IMG/VR virus record: IMGVR_UViG_3300037111_000093
Coordinates: 1 to 30,318 of that record
Source: a virus
DNA: 30,318 nucleotides
Direction: 5' to 3' (one strand)
Shown here: one piece after another, positions 7,325-15,953 of the stretch
Layout: every line of letters begins with the position of its first letter
How positions within the stretch are numbered: position 1 is the first letter of the stretch
Program-made: the position numbers and the translations under genes
The notes under the pieces: model-generated
Databases searched by the model: none
The model's input: only the letters and a program-made list of their open reading frames with translations
Told to the model about the DNA's origin: nothing

Positions 7325-8565
7325 ATTCTTTTTGCGCCTAATGCTTCAGCATCTTTAACATTTTCTCTATTTATTGGAACTTCTCGACCATCAGGTAATC
7401 TCATCAAAATACCATTTTCTTCTTCATAAGTATATTCATCAAATGCTTTCATGACTTCCCTTTCATAACCTAGAGGACGCAATTTTCCTCCCTTACGACC
7501 AACGCCCTTTTTCTCTAATACATCTTGCGAAATATCTTCTAATTTTATTGCTCTTTCAGCAGCTTTTTTCATAAGATTAAGAATAGCTAAATTGGCCTCT
7601 TTACTTTTCCCAATATCAGGCAATTTATCTTGTAAAAGTCTTAAGTCCGCATCAGAAAGTCTTACTCCAAAAAGTTCTTTCCGACCTTCCAAAAATTCAG
7701 GAATCGAGGCCAATAATTCTGCTTGTTCACCTGATAACAAAGCATTGGCTACTTTTTTTCCTGTCTCACCTAAACCTGAGAATATATTTGCAAGACTAGA
7801 AGGTTTAATTTTTCCTTCTTCTACGTTTTTAATATTATTTTGAATTAAAGGAATTTGTCTTCTTGCAACACTAGCGTTTTTTGTGAGAGAATCTTCAAAT
7901 TTGGCCGATTCTTGATGAAAAAGAATATCTTCTTTACTAGCAATTTTTCCCTTTTCATTTTCATTCTTGGCATTGGTTTCTTCTTTTCGTCTTCTATTCT
8001 CGATATAGGGACTGGAATATACAGGATTTACACCTGCTTTTCCTAAACCTATAGCTAAATCATCTGCACTAACATCAGGATTTTTTTGAATATAATTTTC
8101 AATTGCTTCAATCTGTTCTTTAGGAATCGGCTGTGCTGTTATCCCACCAGAAGGTTTAGGATTTTTAGCTTTATGCATAGCCACAAATTCTTGTGGTGTG
8201 AACATAGATTCTTCTTCTGGGGTTAAATCTTCACCTTTTAAATATCTACCTAAAGCCTTTCCTTTCAGCTTTTGTTGAGCTTCTTGTTTTTTTGTTTGTT
8301 TTTCTTGCTCTTCTAATTGATAAGTCTGCATTTTTTGTTGAACTATTTCTTTTCCTTTTTCTCCATATGGACTCATAGCAGTTTGTATAGCTTCAAGCTT
8401 TTTAGACTGAGGCGCATTTTCTAAGGATTTATCTTTCATGACACTATCAAGACTGCGATTGGCAAAGTAGGTATTTAATCCATTTCCAATACCTTGGCCA
8501 AGACTCATGCCAAGCATTTCTGAAAGTTTTCCTTGATGATTTTCTGATTGTATTACTTGTACCAT
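7321..8565 (-). CDS. Internal virion / ejection protein, coiled coil
   Basis: This encodes a 414-residue, mostly charged helical protein. The N-terminal 40 residues contain a glycine-rich amphipathic segment, LGMSLGQGIGNGLNTYF. Residues 75-115 are Q/K/E-rich (LEEQEKQTKKQEAQQKLK), a probable coiled coil. A central region near residues 255-310 (SSLANIFSGLGETGKKVANALL) is again glycine/alanine-rich. Its place between the glycine-rich small protein (8569-9150) and the 828-residue protein gives the three-gene ejection set usual in podoviruses. The role is inferred from order and architecture. There is a 3-base gap to the upstream stop and a GGTT ribosome site. Confidence 0.55.
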   Translation of the reverse strand: MVQVIQSENHQGKLSEMLGMSLGQGIGNGLNTYFANRSLDSVMKDKSLENAPQSKKLEAIQTAMSPYGEKGKEIVQQKMQTYQLEEQEKQTKKQEAQQKLKGKALGRYLKGEDLTPEEESMFTPQEFVAMHKAKNPKPSGGITAQPIPKEQIEAIENYIQKNPDVSADDLAIGLGKAGVNPVYSSPYIENRRRKEETNAKNENEKGKIASKEDILFHQESAKFEDSLTKNASVARRQIPLIQNNIKNVEEGKIKPSSLANIFSGLGETGKKVANALLSGEQAELLASIPEFLEGRKELFGVRLSDADLRLLQDKLPDIGKSKEANLAILNLMKKAAERAIKLEDISQDVLEKKGVGRKGGKLRPLGYEREVMKAFDEYTYEEENGILMRLPDGREVPINRENVKDAEALGAKRI

Positions 8566-8568
8566 GGT

Positions 8569-9150
8569 TTAACCTAATCCGCCAGATGATGGTTTGAATA
8601 AACTGCTGATACCAGCTCCTAACGCTCCTCCCAATGGACCTGCTACACCAGTTCCAATAGCTCCAAGAAGCGGCCCTAACATTCCACTTGAACCTTTCTG
8701 TTGGTTATATGAAAATGGCTCATAACCTAATCCCTGTTGAGAAAGATTCTGAAATTGACCCTGCTGTCTTCCGGCAGCTTGCCCTTGTAGTTGAGAAAAT
8801 AATTGAGCCAATTGGGATTGTAAACCCGACGCGGCTCCTCCGAGAGCTTGACCGAAACCGCTAGACGAAAGAGCGCCTCGGCCGGCAAATCTTTCGGCAA
8901 TTTGAGGAAGCAACTGTTCTTGAAATTGTTGCATATAAGGATCGGCGAATTGATTAAAGGCATCCGGTCCTTGACCAAGTAAGCCTTGATCATGTTGATT
9001 AGCTAAATTAAAGCCTCCACCTTGTTGCATCATTTTCTGAAGTAAACCTATAAGGTCTTGGCCACCAAACTGCTGTTGCTCTTTTGTTCCATTTGCAAGT
9101 TTCTTAAACTTGTCATCGCTTCCGAAAAGCCATTCACCGAATCCTGCCAT
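8569..9150 (-). CDS. Small glycine/glutamine-rich ejection (pilot-like) protein
   Basis: This encodes a 193-residue protein, MAGFGEWLFGSDDKFKK at the N-terminus, then a Q-, G- and F-rich centre (AERFAGRGALSSSGFGQAL) and a C-terminal glycine-zipper stretch at about residues 155-186 (LLGAIGTGVAGPLGGALGAG). Glycine zippers can insert into membranes. Small proteins of this kind precede the larger ejection proteins in many short-tailed phages. The ribosome site is a TAGG about 9 bases upstream. The role comes from composition and order. Confidence 0.6.
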   Translation of the reverse strand: MAGFGEWLFGSDDKFKKLANGTKEQQQFGGQDLIGLLQKMMQQGGGFNLANQHDQGLLGQGPDAFNQFADPYMQQFQEQLLPQIAERFAGRGALSSSGFGQALGGAASGLQSQLAQLFSQLQGQAAGRQQGQFQNLSQQGLGYEPFSYNQQKGSSGMLGPLLGAIGTGVAGPLGGALGAGISSLFKPSSGGLG

Positions 9151-9160
9151 AATAATAAAC

Positions 9161-9664
9161 CTACTGTTTCAAGTATTCCAAAACGAAAACACACCATGTC
9201 AGGGCGTTACCTGAATTATTTTGAATAATAATTGTATTTGTCGAGCTATTATATCTTACGTAAATCTGTGGATCATTTAGAAAATAAGATAATCCAGTAG
9301 TATCTTTAGCCCCTCCAAAACCTTGCACAGGATAGAGATAACCATTAATCATCATGGGTTGTGTAGAAGTTGTTAAAGCTAAACTAGTTGAACCTGTTGG
9401 AATGTTTCCGCCATTTAACAACACCAAATCAACGGTAATTCTATACGCACTACGATTCTGTTGAGGATTACCAATTTGATACCATTGTTCAAAAGGAGCA
9501 TTCTCTTGTAGAAGAAATAATCCGCTTTCTTTTGTATTGATAGCGTTAGCAACTCGACGCAAATAGAGAAGCAAAATAGAATCAAAATCCTTATCCTCTG
9601 GATTTACATCAAGTGATATGGGAAGTTGATTTGTGTTCAGCGATGGGTCGCTTGAGAATGTCAT
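9161..9664 (-). CDS. Virion-associated protein, unknown function
   Basis: This encodes a 167-residue protein starting inside the 3' end of the upstream small gene (56-base overlap), with a GAGAG site before the ATG. After a helical segment (residues 25-45, DFDSILLLYLRRVANAIN) it becomes beta-rich: ITVDLVLLNGG, YLYPVQGFGG, IYVRYNSSTNTIIIQNNSGN, WCVFVLEYLKQ. The short N-terminal helix followed by a beta-sandwich resembles small tail or head accessory proteins. It lies between tail nozzle and ejection genes. The family is not recognised. Confidence 0.6.
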   Translation of the reverse strand: MTFSSDPSLNTNQLPISLDVNPEDKDFDSILLLYLRRVANAINTKESGLFLLQENAPFEQWYQIGNPQQNRSAYRITVDLVLLNGGNIPTGSTSLALTTSTQPMMINGYLYPVQGFGGAKDTTGLSYFLNDPQIYVRYNSSTNTIIIQNNSGNALTWCVFVLEYLKQ

Positions 9665-9800
9665 CGTTTATTTCTCTCATTGTGTTATTTAAACTATACG
9701 CTATAAATAAAGAAAATAAATTTAATTCTCCATCAGACATATTTTTTACTTTTTCTTCCATTTCTTTGTTCATGAAGATGAATTTTGAGTATTCTTCCAT
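9609..9800 (-). CDS. Small acidic helical protein, unknown function
   Basis: This encodes a 63-residue protein starting MEEYSKFIFMNKEMEEKVK, with a good AAAGGA site 5 bases before the ATG. It is helical by composition and has no membrane segment or cysteine. The 19-bp palindrome at 9811-9829 lies immediately upstream, between this gene and the HNH gene. It overlaps the next virion gene by 56 bases in a different frame, so it may have been gained late or may be regulatory. Confidence 0.55.
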   Translation of the reverse strand: MEEYSKFIFMNKEMEEKVKNMSDGELNLFSLFIAYSLNNTMREINDDILKRPIAEHKSTSHIT

Positions 9801-9810
9801 ATTTCCTTTA

Positions 9811-9829
9811 AGGTAAAGCGGCTTTACAT
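9811..9829. repeat. 19-bp intercistronic palindrome, copy 1
   Basis: The sequence is AGGTAAAGCGGCTTTACAT, a 7-bp perfect dyad (GTAAAGC/GCTTTAC) around one central base, with an imperfect outer pair. It lies 2 bases past the stop of the HNH gene and just upstream of the ribosome site of the next gene. Close copies are at 20079-20097 and 25839-25857. On the minus-strand RNA it could form a short hairpin. Confidence 0.7.
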
Positions 9830-9831
9830 TG

Positions 9832-10551
9832 TCAAATATGCTTCCAATTTTTTCGGTTACAAATATATAGAATTGTCACCAAATTTACCTTAAAAATATC
9901 TGCTAATTCTGATAATTTTTTTCCTTCTAATCTCATTCTACGAATATCTAAAACATCTTTTTCTTTTAATTTTGATTGGGGATGTTTTTCACCTTTATGA
10001 TCAACTCCTCGACCTTTAATTTTCATATCTTGAAGATTGTCTTTTTGAGTTCCAATCCATAAATGTTCAGGATTAAAACATTTTCTATTATCACAGGTAT
10101 GACAAACAAATAATCCTTTTTCTATATCACCCTTCCATAATCTATATGAAATCTGATGCACAGGAGTTTTTCTTTTTTTTCCATCTATTGTAAAAGTTCT
10201 TCTTCCATATCCTTTATTATCTAATTGACCTAACCATTCCCAACATTCATTAACAATATTCCGTTTAGATAACAATTCTTTTTTTACATGATTATGATAT
10301 TCTTCAATTGTTTTACAAGGTCTCTTATGCCCTCTTGGATATGCACATCCACAACTATTTATGACACCTCTTTTTAATTCATAACCATTGACGTTTCTAC
10401 GAATATTTCCACATTCACAAAGACATTTATAAGCATAAGATTTATTGTTCATTCCATCATCTTCAATAACCGTAAGTTTACCAAACTTTTGTCCTATATA
10501 ATTTTTCCTACGTTTTTTATTAAACTCAGATAAATGACTTCCTTTAGGCAT
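9832..10551 (-). CDS. HNH homing endonuclease
   Basis: This encodes a 239-residue protein. The N-terminus has a cysteine cluster (KCLCECGN and SCGC, residues 43-69) as in a zinc ribbon. The HNH core is at about residues 131-176: VHQISYRLWKG, FVCHTCDNRKCFNPEHL, GTQKDNLQDM, with metal-binding cysteines and the catalytic histidine region. The C-terminus (192-237, KLKEKDVLDIRRM, LSELADIF) is a helix-turn-helix DNA-recognition domain. Such free-standing enzymes cut a target site and copy their own gene into it. It sits inside the tail gene block between the nozzle gene and a small gene, a typical landing place. It is dispensable for virion assembly by inference. Confidence 0.88.
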   Translation of the reverse strand: MPKGSHLSEFNKKRRKNYIGQKFGKLTVIEDDGMNNKSYAYKCLCECGNIRRNVNGYELKRGVINSCGCAYPRGHKRPCKTIEEYHNHVKKELLSKRNIVNECWEWLGQLDNKGYGRRTFTIDGKKRKTPVHQISYRLWKGDIEKGLFVCHTCDNRKCFNPEHLWIGTQKDNLQDMKIKGRGVDHKGEKHPQSKLKEKDVLDIRRMRLEGKKLSELADIFKVNLVTILYICNRKNWKHI

Positions 10552-10598
10552 AAAATCTCCTTTTTAGAGATTAATATACCATAATCCACCTTAACGAG

Positions 10599-13151
10599 TC
10601 AATTACAAATTCGCCCCCCCTCCCTAAAAAATAAATTCATCGCGTTCAATTCCATAGGTGTTTGATGTGTGGCTAATTGATTCATGAGAGTATCATCGTA
10701 GGTTAATCCAACGCGAAGATATTGCCCAAATTGCGTGCTATAGAATCGATACCATGCATATTCTGAGCCGGGGATATAAGTCTGGCCATTGGTGGGATCT
10801 GTATTCCAAATTCCTCCTTTCACGTATATAGAGAAACCTTTAGCATCCGTATTATCCAATGTAAAATTATTTGAATCCACGACAGTTATGGAATAAATAG
10901 CTGCATTTAATTGCGTCATGCCCTGAACATTGGCTATGTAAATCAATGTTCCAGTAATCAAGCTGTGATCTGGACTTTTTATTTGACATGGATTTGTCTT
11001 AGTTGCAGCAGTTATAAAGCCACAATTTTGAGATGAATTGATAATTTCTTGATTAGTCGCTATAAGATTTGCCTGTTCTCCCATACGAGAATTCACAAAT
11101 AATTGCACAGTAATAGCAGTAATAGCAGGAGACGCAAGATTTGAATCCATTTGGAAGTCAATAAATGATAATTTAAACTGCTTTCCAGCCCCTTGGAATG
11201 GATTAAAATCTTTTCCAACTATATTCATTTTAGGAAAAAGAGTGATCACCCCTCCTCCGATATAGATGGCGGAAGATGTCATAAACACTGCTTCGTAATT
11301 CTGAAATGTTTGATTCCATATGCTTAAAGTAATTACATTTGGATCAGGTAATAAGGGATCTCCTGTGCTTGCAATGGTGACTCTATAAATTTGATTATTT
11401 ATACCAGGATCAGTTCCATCCCAGATAGCGCCCGTAATATAAATTATTTCATCATTTTCAAAATTATGATTAGGAACTGTAAATTGATTTGGATTTTTTG
11501 TGAAATCAACAGCAGTTATAGCCATACTAGGCGCGTAAAGGGTACTAACTGGACGACCTGTACTCGCATCTGGATTATTGTAAATATTTATAAATCCATT
11601 TGGACTGCCTGATGTAATATAATCAACAAATTGTTGATCATCTACATTATCCCAACTTACATTACTTTCCCAAAGCGTAGTTAAACTATCCCAAGTAATA
11701 CCAAATTGAAATTGAGCCGGTCCAAAGCAAGTGATATTATCGCGGAATTTTGCCCAGGTATTATTTCGATAATTGAAAACTAGAACAGTATTTGGATAAG
11801 ACTGAGTCGTAGATTGATTGGAAATATCGAGATAATTCCAATAAACAAGTTCTTTTTCGAAATCACGAATTCCATGCACAAAATTAGGGGCATTATTTTG
11901 GATTTCAAAACTGAATACTTGTTCAGGTATCTGTTCATCAAGACGAGTAAGGCCGTTGGCAGCCGCTTGAATTACACCTCGATCACTAACGGCCATTACT
12001 CCTTGGTCAAAAACAATAGAACTATAAGTGCTAACAGCACCAAAATCTGAAGAAATTCTTTCGAAAATGAATGGTAAGCCATATTCACCTATATAACGCA
12101 ATTGCCAAGTTGAATATTCAAAAAAAACGATTAATGTATTTCTGAAAAATGCTGCACTAACAATTGATTCATTTGTTGGTGCATCGATAAAGCCACCTCG
12201 TCCGAAAATATCTGAGCGCCATGAATTTGTTTGATCTATCGGATCACCTAACTGGCTAAATCTGCATCTGGCAAAAAAATTAGTCGCACCTGTATACGTA
12301 GCGGACGTTAAACCTTCCCATGTGTTAAGAATCAATAAACGTCCATAGTAAGGTATTATAATTAGACCTTGCCAAAGAGTGATTGTTGCGGTAACTAATG
12401 GTTGTAAATCTGTCCACACTGAATTATTATAATAGCGAATGGGATCGTAAGTTCCTCCTAGAATATCTATGTTATTATTCGTTGTAAAGAAATATCTTAA
12501 GTCCGGAGTTGCTCCTTGAAAATTAGCAGCCCAAAAAAAATCAGTATTTGTTCCAGTCCATGTTTCTCCTGGTACTAATTCTTGAAAAACTCCCTCAGAA
12601 AATTGATAGGCATATTTAGTATCGAAGAAGATAGTGAAATCAATACCAATTGTTGCCACTTCTCGTCTTAATATTCCCATAACTGGAAGAGCTGGAAAAT
12701 AGGAAAAAGTAATCGTCGCTGCACTTCCTGGCGTGGCAGTCGTGATAAGCGTGACACTTCCTGTCATGTAATTAATGATACCAGAATTGCCAGCAGTAAT
12801 ATTAGTGAGGATTCCATTTCCTTGATCTACAAAAGGTGTGGCTAATCCAGCAATGAATATATTTACACTTCCCGGTTGAATTTCGGCATTTGGCTCAGGA
12901 GTAATACCAAGAAGTGTGTAGATATTGAAACTCCAAGGAGATGCGCCGCTTGTGCCTAAAGAAGAAGCTGTAAAAAGACGAGAAAGTCGCCCCATGGGCA
13001 CTTCGCCATCGCGTTTTTTAGTTCTTTCGCGAAAGACATAAGCATTTTCTAGATTTGAAAAGGCTTCATTTGGAAGAAATGCAGGTTTCTTATCCTGAGT
13101 AAGACCACCACCAGGATATCCGCCTATTAAGACCTGTTGAAAACCTGTCAT
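10599..13151 (-). CDS. Large tail nozzle / stabilisation protein with FCCH-like modules
   Basis: This encodes an 850-residue protein with a TAGGAA site. The first 60 residues (GGYPGGGLTQDKKPAFLPNE, NLENAYVFRERTKKRDGE) match the start of nozzle-type proteins that cap the adaptor ring in short-tailed phages (P22 gp10 and T7 gp12 type by analogy). The middle has repeated W/Y/F-rich blades, suggesting a beta-propeller. Two later modules, near residues 560-625 and 700-770, read ITAVDFTKNPNQFTVPNHNF and NPCQIKSPDHSLITGTLIYI, then VQGMTQLN with VDSNNFTLDN. That is the pattern of the FCCH-type domain often annotated in phage tail proteins. It is inferred to form the tail nozzle. Confidence 0.72.
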   Translation of the reverse strand: MTGFQQVLIGGYPGGGLTQDKKPAFLPNEAFSNLENAYVFRERTKKRDGEVPMGRLSRLFTASSLGTSGASPWSFNIYTLLGITPEPNAEIQPGSVNIFIAGLATPFVDQGNGILTNITAGNSGIINYMTGSVTLITTATPGSAATITFSYFPALPVMGILRREVATIGIDFTIFFDTKYAYQFSEGVFQELVPGETWTGTNTDFFWAANFQGATPDLRYFFTTNNNIDILGGTYDPIRYYNNSVWTDLQPLVTATITLWQGLIIIPYYGRLLILNTWEGLTSATYTGATNFFARCRFSQLGDPIDQTNSWRSDIFGRGGFIDAPTNESIVSAAFFRNTLIVFFEYSTWQLRYIGEYGLPFIFERISSDFGAVSTYSSIVFDQGVMAVSDRGVIQAAANGLTRLDEQIPEQVFSFEIQNNAPNFVHGIRDFEKELVYWNYLDISNQSTTQSYPNTVLVFNYRNNTWAKFRDNITCFGPAQFQFGITWDSLTTLWESNVSWDNVDDQQFVDYITSGSPNGFINIYNNPDASTGRPVSTLYAPSMAITAVDFTKNPNQFTVPNHNFENDEIIYITGAIWDGTDPGINNQIYRVTIASTGDPLLPDPNVITLSIWNQTFQNYEAVFMTSSAIYIGGGVITLFPKMNIVGKDFNPFQGAGKQFKLSFIDFQMDSNLASPAITAITVQLFVNSRMGEQANLIATNQEIINSSQNCGFITAATKTNPCQIKSPDHSLITGTLIYIANVQGMTQLNAAIYSITVVDSNNFTLDNTDAKGFSIYVKGGIWNTDPTNGQTYIPGSEYAWYRFYSTQFGQYLRVGLTYDDTLMNQLATHQTPMELNAMNLFFREGGRICN

Positions 13152-13766
13152 TTAATTTCCTATTGCAAACCAAAAAAATGGATTCCCACTAGATGTATCT
13201 CTAAAAGATATTGTACTTACTACGCCAGGTGTTGCATTCGTTGTTGAATATATGACATCGACATTAGAACTATTCCTTATCATGGTCGCTTGCGCAGCGA
13301 AGAAGTTTCTTGGAAAAGGTATAGGCAGTGTCACTATTTGACCAGGTCCTCCATCACTATTGAATGTTCCCCATTGAAAAAGAATTCCTCCCATCCAATT
13401 ATAGCCATTTGAGGCTGCATGATTTCCCGTCAATTGGGAAGGACCGCCTTGCGCTGTTAAATAAAAAAGCTGTGAATCTGTACTTGTTGATGTATTCGGG
13501 GTAACTACACCATTAATAATCAAAGTACCTGGCACACCGGAAAATATTTGACTATATCCGGGTACCGTTGAAACATTTGTTTGAGTGACTTCATGAATAA
13601 TCGTGTGGTAACCTGCTGGCTGAGAACCAGGTTGACCATTATTATTCACATGATCTATGCCCAATGTTTGAAAAGTCCCATCCAAGTTATTTCGTATGAC
13701 GGATTTAGTCTGTCCTAATGAAGAGCCATCGGGTGGATATTTTGGCGTATATGTTGGTATTGACAT
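13152..13766 (-). CDS. Tail fibre-like protein with gp53-type C-terminal domain
   Basis: This encodes a 204-residue protein with an AAAGGA site before the ATG and its stop next to the nozzle start. The N-terminus (YTPKYPPDGSSLGQTKS) is proline-rich. The C-terminal 80 residues follow the layout of the gp53-like tail fibre domain: LFQWGTFNSDGG, then VTLPIPFPRNFFAAQATM, then ISFRDTSSGNPFFWFAIGN, i.e. a WG start, a beta-rich core and a terminal FxWFAIG. Proteins with this ending are receptor-facing or tail accessory proteins. The position between adaptor and nozzle genes supports a tail role. Confidence 0.65.
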   Translation of the reverse strand: MSIPTYTPKYPPDGSSLGQTKSVIRNNLDGTFQTLGIDHVNNNGQPGSQPAGYHTIIHEVTQTNVSTVPGYSQIFSGVPGTLIINGVVTPNTSTSTDSQLFYLTAQGGPSQLTGNHAASNGYNWMGGILFQWGTFNSDGGPGQIVTLPIPFPRNFFAAQATMIRNSSNVDVIYSTTNATPGVVSTISFRDTSSGNPFFWFAIGN

Positions 13767-13778
13767 ATAATTTTTCCT

Positions 13779-13913
13779 TTAAACCGCAACAACGGCAATG
13801 GGTTGATTGTCTTGTGGTCTTCGCAATTTACGTTTAGCCTCATTGCTCATCTGAATTTTTGATTTATCAATCGGCTTTTTAAGTATTTTTTCTTTGCCCT
13901 TTATAACTACCAT
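13779..13913 (-). CDS. Small basic protein in tail operon
   Basis: This encodes a 44-residue protein (MVVIKGKEKILKKPIDKSKI start, ending in QPIAVVAV), lysine- and arginine-rich. An AGGA site lies 8 bases before the ATG. It fills the gap between the next small gene and the 204-residue tail gene. Strong basicity could mean nucleic acid or capsid-surface binding. No family is recognised. The ribosome site and dense packing support it being real. Confidence 0.5.
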   Translation of the reverse strand: MVVIKGKEKILKKPIDKSKIQMSNEAKRKLRRPQDNQPIAVVAV

Positions 13914-13917
13914 AAGT

Positions 13918-14034
13918 TTATCCTGTTGTGTGTCTGCCTACAAATGGACCGCCCCCAAGTGGTATCGGTTTATTAGGCAAGGATTTGAGTTTCTTTTTTT
14001 TAATAATTGGTGTTTTAATCGTTGTTTTCTTCAT
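13918..14034 (-). CDS. Small basic peptide coupled to the adaptor gene
   Basis: This encodes a 38-residue protein, MKKTTIKTPIIKKKKLKSL followed by a proline/glycine-rich tail. Its ATG overlaps the stop of the adaptor gene as ATGA (14031-14034), which is the main evidence that it is translated. Four base pairs separate it from the next small gene, also basic. The two may be short disordered head-tail accessory peptides. The function is unknown. Confidence 0.5.
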   Translation of the reverse strand: MKKTTIKTPIIKKKKLKSLPNKPIPLGGGPFVGRHTTG

Positions 14035-15167
14035 ATAGAACCAAATCCTGCGGTTAAACCGCCTTGTCCATAATTATGCGTCAATTGATCTGTGTAAATT
14101 GTATGAATCCTTTCTTGGCCTATCTGTGCGTAAGTTCTTGTCTCGATGATGTCGTAACGCTCTTTAAGCATTTTATCGATGAATATGACACCATCAGAAT
14201 CCAGTCTTTCTTCAAATATCTTCTTAGCAGCACCTACAGATAGTATTTCCCACCATTCTGAAAGCTCGGGATTACCGGTCATATCAGCTGCCAATAATGC
14301 TTGAATAGGCTGACGATAGCATGTGAGTTCTATAGTATAACCTTTATCCGGCACTGGGGCTAGCGTAAATTGGTTTTGGTAGAACATGATTGCTAAAGGA
14401 ATGGAGAATTTCTTTGGGTTGTATTGAATTTGTATTGGAATTCCGTCGGCTATAGCTTCGGCAAATACAAGGCCGGATATTTCACCTGTTAAATAATTGA
14501 TTGTCGCATTTCCGGGAGTATCAGGTGTGGATGATGCATATTGACGATAGTAAGTCCAACCATATTCTTGCTCTGCATTATCAGAAGTTTGAAATATTTG
14601 AATTAAATTACCAAGGCCATCGTCAGTAACATTTTGAGTTTGACCTATACCATTAGCGCCGATGACGTTTGCAGTAATTAAAACGTTTTGAACACGTCCT
14701 TGAGGAAAGAAAAGATTGCGACTAATTTTAGGACCGGGATCATTGTTAACGCTTGAAATAAGAGGATGCGCAGTTGTGAATCCTCCATAGGGACCAGTTG
14801 TGCCATTACCAAAATCAAAATTAGTATATTGTTGCCAATTATAATTGACTCCGTAGAAATTCCATGGATTATGAAAAAGTTTTATCTCTCTTTTAGCGCA
14901 ATAGCAAGGTTGATTTACCGTAATGTAAAGCTCGCTGTTAAAAGGATAGACATCTTGCCCTATGTTAGTTGTGAAGGTATAAATGTCTTTTAATTTGAGT
15001 GATCTAAATTTAGCAGGTAAGTCGTAAGAATAAAAGCTATGCATTTGTCTTACTATATATTCATCTGTAACCTGAAAAGCATTACTTGAACCAGTTAATT
15101 TACGTGTCTTAGTAACAGCATCGGCAAGTGTTGGATATAGAGGAAAAGGAGGTACAAATGTTATCAT
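14031..15167 (-). CDS. Tail tubular / head-tail adaptor-like protein
   Basis: This encodes a 378-residue protein. The N-terminal helix region (PTLADAVTKTRKLTGSSN, EYIVRQMHSFYSYDLP) and the following FRSLKLKDIYTFTTNIGQD segment match the start of adaptor/tail-tube A proteins (T7 gp11 or P22 gp4 type by analogy), which dock under the portal. The C-terminus is helical, with ELSEWWEILSVGAAKKIFEERLD at about residues 303-325. The middle is beta-rich and longer than minimal adaptors. It starts by ATGA overlap with the gene upstream and lies between capsid-related and tail genes, as expected. Confidence 0.62.
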   Translation of the reverse strand: MITFVPPFPLYPTLADAVTKTRKLTGSSNAFQVTDEYIVRQMHSFYSYDLPAKFRSLKLKDIYTFTTNIGQDVYPFNSELYITVNQPCYCAKREIKLFHNPWNFYGVNYNWQQYTNFDFGNGTTGPYGGFTTAHPLISSVNNDPGPKISRNLFFPQGRVQNVLITANVIGANGIGQTQNVTDDGLGNLIQIFQTSDNAEQEYGWTYYRQYASSTPDTPGNATINYLTGEISGLVFAEAIADGIPIQIQYNPKKFSIPLAIMFYQNQFTLAPVPDKGYTIELTCYRQPIQALLAADMTGNPELSEWWEILSVGAAKKIFEERLDSDGVIFIDKMLKERYDIIETRTYAQIGQERIHTIYTDQLTHNYGQGGLTAGFGSI

Positions 15168-15544
15168 AAAATTGGCCTATTATCAAATGCATCCTCAAGT
15201 GTAACTGTCCCAGATCCAGGTGGAATTCCTGAACCTGCCGGAACTGCTACGCAAGGAATTTGGGGATCTTGCACATATATAAATGGATAAAATTGCAAAC
15301 TGTCTACTGCTATTGTTACAGTCATTGGAGTTAGAGATATTATTAATGCTTTTTGATTATTAAGTTGAATCATCCCATTGGCAGGAGGGATGCGAAAACT
15401 AATCCATTCACCTAAAGTAAAATTATGATCATCTAAGAAATAAACAATAGCAGGAGACGACTGCGTAATATTGGTAATATATTGCAAGTTAGGTATGAAA
15501 TCCGTTCCAAATGGTGGACCAAAATTTGAATTATTCGTGGTCAC
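15164..15544 (-). CDS. Virion protein sharing a domain with the decoration-like protein
   Basis: This encodes a 126-residue protein starting at GTG 15544, where the start overlaps the upstream stop as GTGA. Most of it matches residues about 185-335 of the protein at 15954-17030: LQYITNITQSSPAIVYFLDDH with LYITQATQAVVYFARPHD, RIPPANGMIQLNNQ with QIPTPYGMIQLSNL, VPAGSGIPPG with FPAGSGIVPL, and LEDAFDNRP with LLDAFDNHA. One is therefore a stand-alone copy of the other's C-terminal domain. It is a structural protein by context. The exact role is unknown. Confidence 0.65.
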   Translation of the reverse strand: MTTNNSNFGPPFGTDFIPNLQYITNITQSSPAIVYFLDDHNFTLGEWISFRIPPANGMIQLNNQKALIISLTPMTVTIAVDSLQFYPFIYVQDPQIPCVAVPAGSGIPPGSGTVTLEDAFDNRPIL

Positions 15545-15903
15545 AGTACCGACACGGGGGTAAATCTTACTCTTGAAATAGTTTCATAGCTACGTGGAGT
15601 TTTTTGACCACTGGCAGCCAATTCCATGGAATATCTACGAACTTTTTTCTTAGTATTATTAAGATGTTTAATGATTCCCATAGGCAAATCGCATATCTCG
15701 CCATGGATCATTTTAATCATTTGAATCGGCTCGCCTGGATATTTTCTATAGGCAAACTCTAGCCATCCACCCTGGGCATCAAGAAATTCAAACATGCCAT
15801 TGACGAGTTTATCGTCTTCTTTGCGCATTTTCTTAATAAGTTCTTCTCTTTCTAAAGCAGGTAAACTTTTCTTTGGCTTCTTATTTATTTCTCTAATTTC
15901 CAT
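15541..15903 (-). CDS. Small basic head-proximal protein, unknown function
   Basis: This encodes a 120-residue protein starting at MEIREINKKPKKS. The start is set by an AAAGGA site 7 bases upstream; a longer frame to 15948 has none. It is basic and helical: a charged N-terminus with LPALEREELIKKMRKEDDK, then FEFLDAQGGWLEFAYRKYPG and ICDLPMGIIKHLNNTKKKVRR. It lies between the decoration-like protein and the small domain protein, in the position where podoviruses carry head-completion proteins. The family is not recognised. Confidence 0.55.
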   Translation of the reverse strand: MEIREINKKPKKSLPALEREELIKKMRKEDDKLVNGMFEFLDAQGGWLEFAYRKYPGEPIQMIKMIHGEICDLPMGIIKHLNNTKKKVRRYSMELAASGQKTPRSYETISRVRFTPVSVL

Positions 15904-15953
15904 TATTTTTCCTTTATGTAGAAGAGGAGAGCTTAATGCTCTCCTCACTTGAT

